Source of the DNA: Rhodocyclaceae bacterium
GTDB lineage: Bacteria; Pseudomonadota; Gammaproteobacteria; Burkholderiales; Rhodocyclaceae
Reading direction: 5' to 3'
DNA length: 64,000 bases
NCBI GenBank assembly: GCA_016791105.1
Contig: JAEUNM010000088.1
Span: 1 to 64,000, forward strand
Shown here: positions 14,909 through 25,545 of the stretch, one piece after another
Layout: each line of letters begins with the position of its first letter
How positions within the stretch are numbered: the first letter of the stretch is position 1
Position numbers and translations under genes: made by a program
Notes under the pieces: model-generated
What the model was told of the DNA's origin: nothing
Databases searched by the model: none
Seen by the model: only the letters and a program-made list of their open reading frames with translations

Positions 14909-17900
14909 ATGCAAATCCGGATGCCGTCCAACAAATATGCGCGTATCGCACTCTGGCTGGCGCTGTCGCTCGCCGTCTATGGCCTGCTGCTGGGACTGGT
15001 AGCGCCCTACTTCCTGCGTGGGGTGGCCGCTTCCAAGGTGGGCGAGGCACTTGGCCGGCCGGTCGATATCGCGGAACTGCACATACAGCCATACAGCCTT
15101 TCTGTCACTGTCAAGGGCCTGCGTATCGGTGAAGCGCAGGGTAGCGAGGCGGCCGCCAGTGTGGCGGAAATTTACGCCAATCTGGCCGCCAGTTCGCTGT
15201 GGCATTTCGCGCCGGTGCTCGAAGAACTGCGTATCGCCGCGCCGCAATTGCGCATCGAGCGCATCGAAGGCGCGCGCTTCAACTGGAGCGACGTGCTGGA
15301 GCGCCTCGCGGCGCGCCCCAGCGAGGGCGGCGAGGCGCATTTCGCGCTCCACAACATAAGCATTGCCGAAGGTGGCGTGCTGTTCCTGGATGATGAGAAA
15401 AAGTCGCGCCATGAACTGAGCAGCCTGGAACTGGGCATCCCGTTCATATCCAATCTGGCCGCCGACGTCGCCACCTATGTCGAACCCAAACTGGCGTTCA
15501 AGCTCGACGGCAGCGCCTTCGCCCTGAACGGTCGCGCACGCCCGTTCGCGGAAACCCGCGAAGCCGGACTGGACATCGACCTGCAGAATCTGGACCTGGC
15601 GGACTATTGGCAATATGTGCCGCTGCCGCTCAAATTCCGCGTCGCACGGGCCTTACTGGACAGCCGGCTGGCGGTGCGTTTCGCGCAACCGCCCGGGAAG
15701 CCGCCCGGTGTGAGCCTGTCGGGCAAGTTCGCCCTGCGTAATCTGTCGGTCGTCGGGCCGCAGGAGCGCGAGCTGGCCGGGTTTGAAAAACTCGAAGTGG
15801 CGATTTCGGAATTCGATCCCATAGGCCGCCGTCTTGGCATCGAGTCCATCGATCTGGACAGCATGCGGGCAGATGTGGTGCGCGACGCCACCGGCAAGCT
15901 GGAATTGCTCGACATGTTGCCGCCCGCGACCAAGGACGCCACGCCTGCGGTTGCGGCAAAAGATGCGCCGGCGCCGGCCAAACCAGTGCCGCCGGCACCA
16001 GCCTGGCAGATCGGCCTGAAGTCATTCAAGGCGAGCGGCGGCCGCGTGAAATGGACGGACCACTCGGTGGCGCCGGCCGCGGTGCTGGAAATTCAGGACA
16101 TTTCGCTGGGCGTACAGGACTACGCTTCGAGCGGCAATGAACCCGTCAAGCTGAGCTTCGAGGCTGGGCTGCCGGGGGGCGCAAAAATCCGTGAACAGGG
16201 CGCGGCGGTGCTGCCGGAACGCTCGCTGCAAGGCCGCCTGGAGCTTGCCGGATTTGATTTGAAAAATATTGCGCCCTACGTGAAAGCGGCGATGCCGCTA
16301 GACCTCGAAGGCGGCAGTGTTTCCGCCGGGGTCGATTTCCACGCCCGCTATGCCGGTGATGCGCCGGAATTGGTGCTGAAACAAAGTTCGGTCGCGCTGC
16401 AGCGGCTGAAAACCCGGGTGGACGGCCAGCCGTTCGCGGAATTTGCAAGTTTTGCCGTAGATGGCCTGGACCTCGACCTCGCCCAGCGCAAGGTGGCGAT
16501 AGGCAAGCTCGAAACACGGGAGGGAAAAATTGCGCTGCGCCGTGTCAAGGACGGCATGCTGCTGCCCTTGCCGGCCGCGAGTCCGGTTTCCGCGACACCC
16601 GCGGCCGGTACCCGGCCCGCCAAGCTCGCTGCGGCGGCGGCTCCTGCGGCGCCGGCCTGGGAAGCCGCGGTCGAGCGTCTGGTGGTGGCGGATTGGGGCG
16701 TGAAACTGCGCGATGAAACGGTGGGGCTGGACTACGCGATAGACGCAATCGCGGCCGAGGGCGAAAAGCTCTCCACTGCCCCGGGTGCTCAGTCGCGCGT
16801 GTCGCTCAAATTCCGCCAGGGCGCCAAAGGCAATTTTTCCGCCACCGGCTCGGTCAGCCTGCAGCCGCTCAAAGCCGATCTGGCGCTGGAGTTGCGCGCT
16901 CTGGACGTGGCGCCCTTGGCATCGTATGCGCGTGCCCGCCTCAATACCGACCTGCGGCGCGCTTCGCTGGATGTGCGCGGCAAGCTCGCGCTGGCGCAGG
17001 ACAAAGATGGAAATTTGCGTGGAAATTTCCGCGGCGATACCGGGCTGAATCGTCTGCTTGCGCGCGATGCGATCAACGACACCGACCTGTTGCGCTGGGA
17101 ATCCCTGTTCGTGAAAGGCGTGGATATCCAGTTGCTGCCGCTCGCAATATCGGTTGGCGAGGTGGCGTTGAGCGATTTTTACGCGCGCGCCATCGTGACC
17201 AAAGAAGGCAAATTGAACCTGACCCAGATCGTGAAGCAGGAGAGCGAGGCGCCCACCGCGCTGGCGCCCGCGCCGCCCGCGCCCGGTCAGGCCAAGGCCG
17301 CCGATGCCCCCGCACCCGCGCCAGCGCCGGCCGCTACGACAGCCAGCACGCCTGCCGCGCCGGCTATCCCGATCCGCATCGGCAAAATCAGCCTGCAGGG
17401 CGGCAGCGTCAATTTCAGCGACTTTTTCATCAAGCCCGAATATTCCGCGCGTCTCACCCGGCTGGCGGGCGTGGTGACCGGCATGGATTCGAATTCCGCC
17501 GAGCCGGCCGACCTGGATGTGCGCGGTGCCGTAGAAGATAGCGCGCCGCTCGAAATTAGCGGCAAGCTGAACGTACTGGGGCCGGTGCTTTTTCTGGACG
17601 TCAAGGCGTCGGCAAGCGGCATAGAGCTTGCCCCGCTGTCTGCCTATTCGACCAAATACGTGGGCTACGGCATAGAAAAAGGCAAATTGTCGATGAACGT
17701 GGCCTATCGCGTCGAAAACGGCAAACTCGACGCGAAAAACAACGTGGTGCTCGATCAACTGACTTTCGGGCCCAAGGTGGAAAGTCCGAGCGCGCTCAAA
17801 CTTCCGGTGCTGCTGGCAGTGTCGCTGCTCAAAGACAGCCGCGGTGTGATAGACGTGAATTTGCCTATCAGTGGCTCGCTCGACGATCCGCAATTTTCGA

Positions 17901-18628
17901 TAGGCGCCATCGTCGGCAAGGTGATCGGTAACCTCATCGTGAAGGCCGTGACGGCGCCATTCCGCCTGCTGGGGGCCATATTCGGCGGCGGCGCGGATTT
18001 GGGCCACGTTGCATTCGATCCCGGCTCCGCGCGTATCAATGTCGCAGCGGCCAAACAACTGGCCAGTCTGGCCAAAGCATTGAACGATAGGCCGGCGCTC
18101 AAACTGGAAATAACCGGGCGCATCGACCCCGAAGGCGACCGCGACGGCGCCAAGCGCGAAGCGCTGCGCGCGAAAATGCTGGCTTTGAAGCGCGGCGACA
18201 GTAAGGACGACGAGGCGGGCGAGGGCGGCGATATCAGCCCGGAGGAGTACGCCACGCTGCTCAAAAAGGTATATGGCAACGAAAAAATGCCCAAGCCGCG
18301 CAATCTGATCGGCTTCGCCAAAGATTTACCTGCGGCGGAAATGGAAAAGCTCATCCTCGCCAACATTGCCATAAACGACGAAGATTTGAACGAACTGGGC
18401 CTCAAGCGCGCTCAGGCGGTAAAAAAATGGCTCGCCAACGATGGCAAGGTGCCGCAGGAGCGCATGTTCGTGCTTGCCACCAAGCCGGTTGCCAGTCAGG
18501 CGGCGGAACCAGCGGCGGCTGCGGGGACGGATGCCGGGGGCGTGGGCGAAGGCGGGGCCATGGGCAAACCAGCCGCCAATGGCGGCAGCGAGCAAGGCAG
18601 CCTGGGGGTGGATTTTTCGCTGAAATAA
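14909..18628 (+). CDS. DUF748 (AsmA-like) envelope protein
   Basis: 1239 residues. An N-terminal membrane anchor (IALWLALSLAVYGLLLGLV, about 11-31) is followed by long beta-rich repeats as in DUF748 proteins, relatives of AsmA and TamB that span the periplasm and are linked to envelope lipid transport or outer membrane integrity. There are Ala/Pro-rich linkers near residues 345-370, 560-590 and 780-820. The C-terminal 200 residues contain an OmpA-like pattern (FDPGSARIN, LKLEITGRIDPEGD), suggesting peptidoglycan contact. It ends in a Gly/Ala-rich tail. It stands alone; a convergent LysR gene follows. Confidence 0.85.
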   Translation: MQIRMPSNKYARIALWLALSLAVYGLLLGLVAPYFLRGVAASKVGEALGRPVDIAELHIQPYSLSVTVKGLRIGEAQGSEAAASVAEIYANLAASSLWHFAPVLEELRIAAPQLRIERIEGARFNWSDVLERLAARPSEGGEAHFALHNISIAEGGVLFLDDEKKSRHELSSLELGIPFISNLAADVATYVEPKLAFKLDGSAFALNGRARPFAETREAGLDIDLQNLDLADYWQYVPLPLKFRVARALLDSRLAVRFAQPPGKPPGVSLSGKFALRNLSVVGPQERELAGFEKLEVAISEFDPIGRRLGIESIDLDSMRADVVRDATGKLELLDMLPPATKDATPAVAAKDAPAPAKPVPPAPAWQIGLKSFKASGGRVKWTDHSVAPAAVLEIQDISLGVQDYASSGNEPVKLSFEAGLPGGAKIREQGAAVLPERSLQGRLELAGFDLKNIAPYVKAAMPLDLEGGSVSAGVDFHARYAGDAPELVLKQSSVALQRLKTRVDGQPFAEFASFAVDGLDLDLAQRKVAIGKLETREGKIALRRVKDGMLLPLPAASPVSATPAAGTRPAKLAAAAAPAAPAWEAAVERLVVADWGVKLRDETVGLDYAIDAIAAEGEKLSTAPGAQSRVSLKFRQGAKGNFSATGSVSLQPLKADLALELRALDVAPLASYARARLNTDLRRASLDVRGKLALAQDKDGNLRGNFRGDTGLNRLLARDAINDTDLLRWESLFVKGVDIQLLPLAISVGEVALSDFYARAIVTKEGKLNLTQIVKQESEAPTALAPAPPAPGQAKAADAPAPAPAPAATTASTPAAPAIPIRIGKISLQGGSVNFSDFFIKPEYSARLTRLAGVVTGMDSNSAEPADLDVRGAVEDSAPLEISGKLNVLGPVLFLDVKASASGIELAPLSAYSTKYVGYGIEKGKLSMNVAYRVENGKLDAKNNVVLDQLTFGPKVESPSALKLPVLLAVSLLKDSRGVIDVNLPISGSLDDPQFSIGAIVGKVIGNLIVKAVTAPFRLLGAIFGGGADLGHVAFDPGSARINVAAAKQLASLAKALNDRPALKLEITGRIDPEGDRDGAKREALRAKMLALKRGDSKDDEAGEGGDISPEEYATLLKKVYGNEKMPKPRNLIGFAKDLPAAEMEKLILANIAINDEDLNELGLKRAQAVKKWLANDGKVPQERMFVLATKPVASQAAEPAAAAGTDAGGVGEGGAMGKPAANGGSEQGSLGVDFSLK

Positions 18629-18668
18629 AGCGCTACGCCGCCCCAAACGCGCAAATGATGTTTGGCGC

Positions 18669-19643
18669 TTAGTCCGCGCCGGCGGGGCGTGCTTCCGGCG
18701 TATGAGTCGCTTGGTCCGTGTCCGGGCTGAGGTCGTCCAGCTTGGCCTGAGCGAGCAGCCAGCCTACGAACTGGTGCACTTCCGGCCGCGCTGCCTGGGG
18801 ACGCACGACGAGGTAATAACCGCGCGCCGTATCCGCCCATTCACCGGCTATGGCGCGCACAAGTTGTCCGTCCGCGAGCAATTGTTCGACCAGCGGCGCG
18901 CGCCCCAGCGCGATGCCCTGGCCCGCCACCGCAGCGCTTACCACCTGATCGTAATTCGAAAAGCGCAGCGCCGCGCGCGGTGTCAGATCGGCCAACCCGA
19001 CTGCACGCAGCCAGTCCGGCCAGTTGAGCCAGGGCATGGGCGAATTGCCGGCGTCGTAGTGCAACAACACCTGTTGCGGCAGGTCGGCGGCGGTAAATCC
19101 AGACTTGCCTTGTAGCAGCGCCGGGCTGCACACCGGGTACACGGATTCGCCGAACAGGCGGGTGGCGCGCGCGGGCGCGTCGGCGTCGGGCAGGTAACGG
19201 ATGGCCAGATCGAAATCTTCGCGCGCCAGATCGGCAATGGCGTTATTGGCGGAAATGCGTACATCCACTTGCGGGCAGAGTGCGTGAAAGCTGGGCAGGC
19301 GCGGTATGAGCCAGAGCGACGCGACACCCACCGTGGTGGTGATGGCGATCGGCCGCCGGCGTGGGGCGAAGTCACGCAGGGTGGCGGCGGCAAGGCGCAA
19401 TTGGCGAAATGCTTCTTCCGTGGCCCGGCTCAGCACGCGGCCGGCTTCGGTCAATTCGAGGTGGCGCGGGTGGCGTTTGAATAGCTCGCAGCCCAAAGCT
19501 TCTTCGAGCGCGATCACCTGGCGGCTGACCGCGGATTGGGTCAGATTCAGTTCTTCCGCAGCACGCGTAAAGCTCTGCAGGCGTGCCGCCGCCTCGAAGC
19601 CGCGCAAAGGATCCAGCGGCGGCAACCGGTCACGCGCTTTCAT
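18669..19643 (-). CDS. LysR-family transcriptional regulator (GcvA-like)
   Basis: 324 residues. The N-terminal winged helix-turn-helix (residues 9-68) has LRGFEAAARLQSFTRAAEEL and LNLTQSAVSRQV, and the C-terminal part is a LysR substrate-binding domain (about 95-300). The start PPLDPLRGFEAAARLQSF and the effector-domain phrases (ITTTVGVASLWLIPRL, FDLAIRYL) are those of the GcvA subgroup. The ATG is at 19643. It is divergent from the DUF2917 gene, with 95 bases between the two starts. By the usual LysR logic it may control that gene and itself. The co-inducer is unknown. Confidence 0.9.
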   Translation of the reverse strand: MKARDRLPPLDPLRGFEAAARLQSFTRAAEELNLTQSAVSRQVIALEEALGCELFKRHPRHLELTEAGRVLSRATEEAFRQLRLAAATLRDFAPRRRPIAITTTVGVASLWLIPRLPSFHALCPQVDVRISANNAIADLAREDFDLAIRYLPDADAPARATRLFGESVYPVCSPALLQGKSGFTAADLPQQVLLHYDAGNSPMPWLNWPDWLRAVGLADLTPRAALRFSNYDQVVSAAVAGQGIALGRAPLVEQLLADGQLVRAIAGEWADTARGYYLVVRPQAARPEVHQFVGWLLAQAKLDDLSPDTDQATHTPEARPAGAD

Positions 19644-19738
19644 GCGCAGAACTCATGGCTGTCATTCCAAGGTTTCGTTTGTACCGCCTGGCCTGAAAGC
19701 TCATGCTTGTGCCCTGGATTTATCGCGAAAGGACAATC

Positions 19739-20077
19739 ATGAACTCTATGCATGGCTGTGTAAACCAGTCGGGCACCGCAGCCGCCCGTACCGTCCGCAT
19801 CCAGGCCTATGTTCCGCTGGTGCTCGATCTGGACGAAGCCGTATGGGTCGAAGCGGGTGATGCGCGGATTTGGGCCACCTTCGACAATGACTCCGCGGAC
19901 CATCTGCTGGAACCCGGCGACGGACGGCAGATGCCGCTCGGCCGCGCGGTGCTCACCGCCGCGGAGGACACCACCGTGTACGTGCGCGCGCTACGGCCGG
20001 CTGTCGCTGCGGCGGAACTGGAACAGGCTGTAGGAAACGGGCGGGCTTTGCCGCAGGCCGGCGCGGCGCCAGCCTGA
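19739..20077 (+). CDS. DUF2917 domain protein
   Basis: 112 residues from the ATG at 19739, preceded by AAAGGA. Residues 22-87 match the DUF2917 pattern: a small beta protein with LVLDLDEAVWVEAGDARIW, DHLLEPGDG, and a final strand TTVYVRALR. The function is unknown. The frame extends upstream to 19703 but the ribosome binding site favours 19739. In betaproteobacteria such genes often sit beside a LysR regulator, as here. It has no signal peptide or membrane segment. It converges with valS. Confidence 0.75.
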   Translation: MNSMHGCVNQSGTAAARTVRIQAYVPLVLDLDEAVWVEAGDARIWATFDNDSADHLLEPGDGRQMPLGRAVLTAAEDTTVYVRALRPAVAAAELEQAVGNGRALPQAGAAPA

Positions 20078-20105
20078 TGCGGCGCGCGCGGCCGTGGCGG
20101 ACGCC

Positions 20106-22928
20106 TTAGCCCAGGCGGGCGTACTGCTCCTGCAACTTGGAGAGGGTTGCGCCGAAATCGCCGAGGCGTTTCTGTTCCTGTTCCACCACGGCGGCCGGTG
20201 CGCGCGCGACGAAACTTTCGTTGCCGAGTTTGCCGCGCGCTTTGGCAATTTCCGTTTCGATGCGGGAAATTTCGCGCGCCAGGCGGGCACGTTCGGCATC
20301 GCGGTCGATTTCGATGTGCAGCATGAGGCGGAACTCGCCGGCAATTGCGACGGGCGCGTCGGAGGCCGGCAAACTGGCCCCGGCGTGGCTTACGCCGGTC
20401 AGTTTTCCCAGCGCACTCAGATAGGGCGCATAGGCCGCCACAGCGTCGGCCGGTCCGCTCGCGATGAGCGGCACTTTTTGCGCCGGCGACAGGTTCATTT
20501 CGCCGCGCAGGCTGCGGCAGGCCGTCACCAGGGTTTTGAGTGTGGCCACCCAGCTTTCGGAACTTGGGTCGCGACGCGACGGATCGGCTTTTGGGTAGGC
20601 CTGCGTCATGATGGATGCGCCGGGTTGCGGCATGCGCTCGGCCACGGGGGCGACCTTCTGCCACAGTTCTTCGGTAATGAAGGGGATGAGCGGGTGGGCG
20701 ATACGCAATAGCGCTTCGAGCACGCGCACCAGGGTGCGGCGCGTTCCGCGCTGGGCAGCTTCGCTTCCGGTCTGCAACTGCACCTTGGCCAGTTCGACGT
20801 ACCAGTCGCAATATTCGTCCCAGATGAACTCGTAAATGGCTTTCGCCAGCAGGTCGAAACGGTATTCCGCGAAATGCAGTTCGACCTCGCGCTCCATGGT
20901 TTGCAGGGCGCTCACGATCCAGCGATCGGCTGGCGAAAATTCCAGGTAGGCGCCGCTGCAGGCTTCCGCGCCGTGCGGTGCCAGGCCGCAATCGCGGCCT
21001 TCGCAATTCATCAGGACGAAGCGCGTGGCGTTCCACAGCTTGTTGCAGAAATTGCGATAGCCGTCGCAGCGCTGCATGTCGAACTTGATGTCGCGCCCGG
21101 GCGAGGCCAGCGAGGCGAAGGTGAAACGCAGGGCGTCGGTGCCGAATGCCGCGATGCCGTTGGGGAATTCGCGCCGCGTGCGGCGCGCGATGTCCTCGGC
21201 CTGTTTCGGGTTCATGAGGCCGCTGGTGCGCTTGGCGACCAACTCTTCCAGGCCTATGCCGTCGATCAGATCGATGGGATCGAGCACGTTGCCCTTGGAT
21301 TTGCTCATCTTGTTGCCTTCGGCGTCGCGTATCAGTCCATGCACGTACACGTCGCGGAAGGGGATTTTCCCGGTGATGTGGCGCGTCATCATGACCATGC
21401 GCGCAACCCAGAAAAAGATGATGTCGAAACCCGTGACCAATACCGTCGAGGGCATGTAGAGGTCGAGGGCGGTATTGGACTTGGCCGGATAGTCGGGCGT
21501 CCAGTCCAGCGTGGAAAACGGCCACAGCGCGGATGAATACCAGGTGTCCAGCACGTCGGGGTCGCGCGTGAGCGGGCCCTGGTGGCCGTCGGCGGCGGCG
21601 AGTGCGGCTGCCTCGGCGGCATCGTGCGCTACCCAGCAGCGCCCGTCTTCGGCGTACCAGGCGGGAATCTGGTGGCCCCACCAGAGTTGGCGCGAAATGC
21701 ACCAGTCCTGGATGTTGTTGAGCCACTGGTTGTAGGTATTGACCCAGTTTTCCGGCACGAAGCGTATGTCGCCTTCGGCCACGCAGGCGAGCGCCTTTTC
21801 GGTAATGCTGCGGCCGTCCGCGCCCGGCTTGGTCATGGCGACGAACCATTGGTCGGTCAGCATGGGTTCGATCACCACGCCGGTGCGGTCGCCACGCGGC
21901 ACTTTGTAGCGGTGCGGTTTGATGGCGCCGAGCAGTCCCTGCGCCTGCAGGTCGGCGACCACGCGCTTGCGCGCTTCGAAACGCTCCAGGCCGCGATAGG
22001 CGGTTGGTGCGGCCTCATTGAGGCGGGCGTCCAGGGTGAAAATATTGATCATCGCCAGGCCGTGGCGCTGGCCTACGGCATAGTCGTTGAAATCGTGCGC
22101 CGGCGTTACCTTCACGCAGCCGGTGCCGAATTCCGGATCGACGTGGCTGTCGGCGATGACGGGAATTTCGCGCTCCGCGAGCGGCAGGCGCACCGTGCGC
22201 CCGATCAGGTGGCGATAACGCTCGTCATCGGGGTTGACCATGACCGCGGTGTCGCCCAGCATGGTTTCCGGGCGCGTGGTGGCGACCGTGATGCGGCCGG
22301 AGCCGTCCGCCAGCGGGTAGTGGATTTCCCACATGTGGCCGTCTTCTTCTTCGCTGGCAACTTCGAGGTCGGATACCGCCGTGTGCAGGATCGGATCCCA
22401 ATTGACCAGGCGCTTGCCGCGGTAAATCAACCCTTCGCGGTACAGGCGCACGAAAGTTTCGGTCACGATTTTCGACAATCCGGCGTCCATCGTGAAGCGC
22501 TCGCGCGTCCAGTCGCAGGAGGTGCCGAGTCGCCGCATCTGGCGCGTGATGGTGCCGCCGGAATATTCTTTCCACTGCCACACACGCTCGAGGAATTTTT
22601 CGCGTCCCAGGTCGTGGCGCGTGACGCCTTCGCCATCGAGTTGGCGCTCCACGACGATTTGCGTCGCAATGCCGGCGTGGTCGGTGCCAGGCTGCCACAA
22701 GGTGTTGTCGCCGCGCATGCGGTGGTAGCGCGTGAGCGCATCCATCAGGGTCTGGTTGAAGCCGTGGCCCATGTGCAGCGTGCCGGTCACGTTGGGTGGC
22801 GGCAGCAGGATGCAGAACGCCGCTTTTTTGGCAGTGTCCAGACCGGCGGCAAACAGGCCGCGCTGTTCCCATTCCGGATACCAGCGCCGTTCGATGTCGG
22901 CCGGTTCGAAGCTTTTTGGAAGTTCCAT
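20106..22928 (-). CDS. valS: Valyl-tRNA synthetase
   Basis: 940 residues, normal length. A class I synthetase that charges tRNA-Val. The HIGH-type motif is [12 protein letters not shown] (44-55) and the KMSKS motif lies near residue 540 (NKMSKSKGN). The connective peptide editing domain lies between them, and the C-terminal 65 residues form the ValS coiled coil. The ATG at 22928 (MELPKSFEP) fits homologues; the frame upstream to 23012 is unsupported. It is the last gene of the pepA-holC-DUF2486-valS run, with 163 bases separating it from the gene before. Confidence 0.97.
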   Translation of the reverse strand: MELPKSFEPADIERRWYPEWEQRGLFAAGLDTAKKAAFCILLPPPNVTGTLHMGHGFNQTLMDALTRYHRMRGDNTLWQPGTDHAGIATQIVVERQLDGEGVTRHDLGREKFLERVWQWKEYSGGTITRQMRRLGTSCDWTRERFTMDAGLSKIVTETFVRLYREGLIYRGKRLVNWDPILHTAVSDLEVASEEEDGHMWEIHYPLADGSGRITVATTRPETMLGDTAVMVNPDDERYRHLIGRTVRLPLAEREIPVIADSHVDPEFGTGCVKVTPAHDFNDYAVGQRHGLAMINIFTLDARLNEAAPTAYRGLERFEARKRVVADLQAQGLLGAIKPHRYKVPRGDRTGVVIEPMLTDQWFVAMTKPGADGRSITEKALACVAEGDIRFVPENWVNTYNQWLNNIQDWCISRQLWWGHQIPAWYAEDGRCWVAHDAAEAAALAAADGHQGPLTRDPDVLDTWYSSALWPFSTLDWTPDYPAKSNTALDLYMPSTVLVTGFDIIFFWVARMVMMTRHITGKIPFRDVYVHGLIRDAEGNKMSKSKGNVLDPIDLIDGIGLEELVAKRTSGLMNPKQAEDIARRTRREFPNGIAAFGTDALRFTFASLASPGRDIKFDMQRCDGYRNFCNKLWNATRFVLMNCEGRDCGLAPHGAEACSGAYLEFSPADRWIVSALQTMEREVELHFAEYRFDLLAKAIYEFIWDEYCDWYVELAKVQLQTGSEAAQRGTRRTLVRVLEALLRIAHPLIPFITEELWQKVAPVAERMPQPGASIMTQAYPKADPSRRDPSSESWVATLKTLVTACRSLRGEMNLSPAQKVPLIASGPADAVAAYAPYLSALGKLTGVSHAGASLPASDAPVAIAGEFRLMLHIEIDRDAERARLAREISRIETEIAKARGKLGNESFVARAPAAVVEQEQKRLGDFGATLSKLQEQYARLG

Positions 22929-23007
22929 CGTCGCGCGCAAAAAAGCGCAAATTATAAAAGTTGGGTAGCTTGGGATGCCGGCGCGAGCAGGGTGCGCCGT
23001 GCCGGAA

Positions 23008-23030
23008 AACACGGGACCGCACGTCCCGGG
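23008..23030 (-). terminator. Hairpin between DUF2486 gene and valS
   Basis: On the minus strand GGGAC-GTGCG-GTCCC is followed by GTGTTTT. It could be a weak terminator after the pepA-holC-DUF2486 unit or an attenuator in the valS leader. The stem is only five pairs and the T-tract is interrupted. Confidence 0.3.
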
Positions 23031-23091
23031 CGTTTACGCGCGGGACGAACCCCGCCGGGCTGCAGTTCGCAGCAGGAAATTGCCGCGCAAT

Positions 23092-23523
23092 CTAGGCGGC
23101 AGGCGGTTCCGTATCCGCTTCGGTGCGCGGGTGTTCGATCAGTTCGTGCAGAAGAGGCATCAATTCGTTGCGCAATTCGGCCAGCGCTTGTTGCGCGATG
23201 CGGTCGCCGACCACATCGAGTTCCGCCCGCACAATTTGCGGCAGTGCTTCGGACAGCCAGGTGCGGATGTGATTTTCGATTGCTTGCGGTACCGGCTTGA
23301 AGCGCGCTTCCAGTTCCGCACGCAGGTGATACTCGATTGCATTGGCAATCGCATCGACCGGCTTGGCCGAGCCTTCCGCAGCGTCTGCGTCCACGATTTC
23401 GTTCAGTTCTGGCACTTCCATGTCCTCCGCCGCAGGCGCCGCGTCGTCGGACTGGCCGGCGACGAATGGACGGTTGCGGCGCATCAGCGCGTCTGCGCGG
23501 TCAAAAATATCGGAATCGCTCAT
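23092..23523 (-). CDS. DUF2486-like hypothetical protein
   Basis: 143 residues, acidic and helical. It begins [21 protein letters not shown] and has a helical second half (YHLRAELEARFKPV, LAELRNELMPLLHEL). There is no signal peptide. Its start overlaps the holC stop (ATGA), so it is translationally coupled. Proteins like this sit between holC and valS in many betaproteobacteria and carry the DUF2486 label. The function is unknown. Confidence 0.75.
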   Translation of the reverse strand: MSDSDIFDRADALMRRNRPFVAGQSDDAAPAAEDMEVPELNEIVDADAAEGSAKPVDAIANAIEYHLRAELEARFKPVPQAIENHIRTWLSEALPQIVRAELDVVGDRIAQQALAELRNELMPLLHELIEHPRTEADTEPPAA

Positions 23524-23945
23524 TTCGATTCACCAAACTTTCGCATTTCGACGTTATGCCCCAGGCGCCGATATTCGATCACGCGGGAGCGCGCCGGAAT
23601 GCGGTCGCTTTCTTCCCGGCCGACTACTTCAAGCAGTAGTGTATACGTGTCGATGCCGGGCGGAACCTGCGGCGCGAGATTCAGCAGTACGGTACATCCT
23701 TCTACCCCGCGCGTGCCGCGCTGCAAGATTACCGGTGTTTGCGACGCGAGGGGCGAGTCTTCCGTCACGTGCGGGATGAAAGACAAGGCGTTCCACGTCC
23801 ACAATAGCTGATCGAAGCGGCGTGCCGTTTCCCCATCCGGCACGTACACGGCGATTTTTGCGCCGGCCGTGTAGTGCCGATGTACAAGCTGGCAGGCGGC
23901 GAGGTGTTTGTCGGCCGCGTCGTGGTGAAATTCGACTTGCGTCAC
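23520..23945 (-). CDS. holC: DNA polymerase III subunit chi
   Basis: 141 residues. Chi links the clamp loader (through psi) to single-stranded DNA-binding protein during replication. It begins [20 protein letters not shown] and continues with the family's [22 protein letters not shown] core. The start is a GTG at 23945 that overlaps the pepA stop (GTGA), a classic coupled start; the longer upstream frame is antisense noise within pepA. The pepA-holC pair is conserved across proteobacteria. Confidence 0.92.
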   Translation of the reverse strand: MTQVEFHHDAADKHLAACQLVHRHYTAGAKIAVYVPDGETARRFDQLLWTWNALSFIPHVTEDSPLASQTPVILQRGTRGVEGCTVLLNLAPQVPPGIDTYTLLLEVVGREESDRIPARSRVIEYRRLGHNVEMRKFGESK

Positions 23946-25435
23946 AGGCGCCCGCAGCGTTCCAGCAGGAAATGCAAAAGCATGGGTACCGGCCGCCCGG
24001 TGGCGCCTTTTTTGTCGCCCGAGCGCCAGGCCGTGCCGGCGATGTCCAGGTGCGCCCACTTGTACTTTTTGGTGTACCTGGATAGAAAGCAGGCGGCCGT
24101 GATGGTGCCGGCATAGCGCCCGCCGATATTGGCCATGTCGGCAAAATTGCTTTTGAGCAAATCCTGGTAGTCGTCCCATAACGGTAACTGCCAGGCGCGG
24201 TCGTAAGCGCTTTGGCCCGCTTCCAGCAGTTCGCGCGCCAGCGCATCATCATTGGCGAGCAGGCCGCTTGCAACCTGACCCAGTGCCACCACGCAGGCGC
24301 CGGTCAGGGTGGCGATGTCGATCACGCACTCGGGATCGAAACGCTCCGCGTAGGTAAGGGCGTCGCACAGAATGAGTCGGCCTTCGGCGTCGGTATTGAG
24401 CACTTCGATGGTCTGGCCGGACATCGAGGTCACCACGTCGCCCGGCTTGGTGGCGCCGCCGCCGGGCATGTTTTCGGTGGTCGGCACGATGCCTACCAGC
24501 GCCATGGGCAAGCCCATGGTGGCAACGCTTTTCATCGTGCCGATCACGCTGGCGGCACCGCACATGTCGAACTTCATTTCGTCCATGTCGCCCGACGGCT
24601 TGATCGATATTCCGCCGGTGTCGAAGGTGATGCCCTTGCCGACCAGCACGATGGGGCTGGTGGTCGCGCCTTCGCCCTGATATTCCATCACGATGAATTT
24701 GGGCGGCTGGTGCGAACCGGCGGCAACCGACAGCAGTGACCCCATGCCCAGTTCCTGCATGTCGGCGCGTTCGAGTACGCTTACCTTGAGTGGCAGGCTG
24801 CGGCCCAGCTCCAAAGCTTGTTCGGCCAGGTGCGCGGGGGTGCAGTAATTGCCCGGCAGGTTGCCCAAATCCTTGGCCAGCGCGATGCCCGCAGCGATCG
24901 CTTCGCCCTGGGCGAGGGCTTCTTCCGCGCCAGGCAACTCACCGCGCCGCTCGACGAAAAAGGTGAGCTTGCGCAGCGGACGGCGGACTTCCTCTTTTTT
25001 CGATTTGAGCTGGTCGAAACGGTATAGCGTATCGAATGCCGCCAAGGTTGCCTGGCGCACGCGCCAGCGCGTGTCGCGCTTGCGCACGGGCAATTCGGTC
25101 AGATAGATGGCAGCCTCGAATGCACCGGTTTCGTTGAGCGTGCGCACCGCGGCGGCAATGGCGTCACGGTATTCCTTTTCGCGAAAATCCTTTTCCTTGC
25201 CCAGCCCGACCAGCAGCACGCGATCGGCCAGTATGCCGCGCACGTCGTGCAGCAGAAGTGAGGTGCCGGTTTTCCCTTCCATGTCGCCACGGCGCAGGAT
25301 ATCCGCCAGGTAGCCGTCTGCCGCCTTGTCTATGATTTCGCCAGGAACCGACAGTTTGCGCGGTTCGAACACGCCTACCACGACACATGCGGTCCGTTGT
25401 TTTTCCGGGCTGCCGCTCTTTATGCTAAATTCCAA
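23942..25435 (-). CDS. pepA: Leucyl aminopeptidase (M17)
   Basis: 497 residues. A cytosolic dinuclear-metal aminopeptidase. It has the M17 landmarks [16 protein letters not shown] (metal-binding Lys/Asp) and [10 protein letters not shown] near residue 346, which hold the catalytic metal ligands. The start is a TTG at 25435, chosen because GAGGAG lies seven bases upstream and the product then begins [12 protein letters not shown], as in homologues; a TTG at 25462 is less likely. In some bacteria PepA also binds DNA and acts in plasmid resolution. It is divergent from lptF and coupled to holC. Confidence 0.95.
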   Translation of the reverse strand: MEFSIKSGSPEKQRTACVVVGVFEPRKLSVPGEIIDKAADGYLADILRRGDMEGKTGTSLLLHDVRGILADRVLLVGLGKEKDFREKEYRDAIAAAVRTLNETGAFEAAIYLTELPVRKRDTRWRVRQATLAAFDTLYRFDQLKSKKEEVRRPLRKLTFFVERRGELPGAEEALAQGEAIAAGIALAKDLGNLPGNYCTPAHLAEQALELGRSLPLKVSVLERADMQELGMGSLLSVAAGSHQPPKFIVMEYQGEGATTSPIVLVGKGITFDTGGISIKPSGDMDEMKFDMCGAASVIGTMKSVATMGLPMALVGIVPTTENMPGGGATKPGDVVTSMSGQTIEVLNTDAEGRLILCDALTYAERFDPECVIDIATLTGACVVALGQVASGLLANDDALARELLEAGQSAYDRAWQLPLWDDYQDLLKSNFADMANIGGRYAGTITAACFLSRYTKKYKWAHLDIAGTAWRSGDKKGATGRPVPMLLHFLLERCGRL

Positions 25436-25545
25436 TTCTTGCTCCTCGGAAAAATCCAGCAATTATCGAGTAAATTCAAGCTTCTCGGGATTATCCGCGG
25501 GAATGCCGCAACTTGTCAAAGCAGGACAGCGCCGGGCCGAATCTG

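Noticed and set aside
18629..18668. Hairpin-like CCAAAC...GTTTGG between the DUF748 and LysR genes
   Set aside because: Short arms, an 11-base loop and no T-tract; only a weak candidate for a shared terminator.
21582..23300. A 572-residue frame antisense to valS
   Set aside because: Shadow of valS; no ribosome binding site or recognisable domain.
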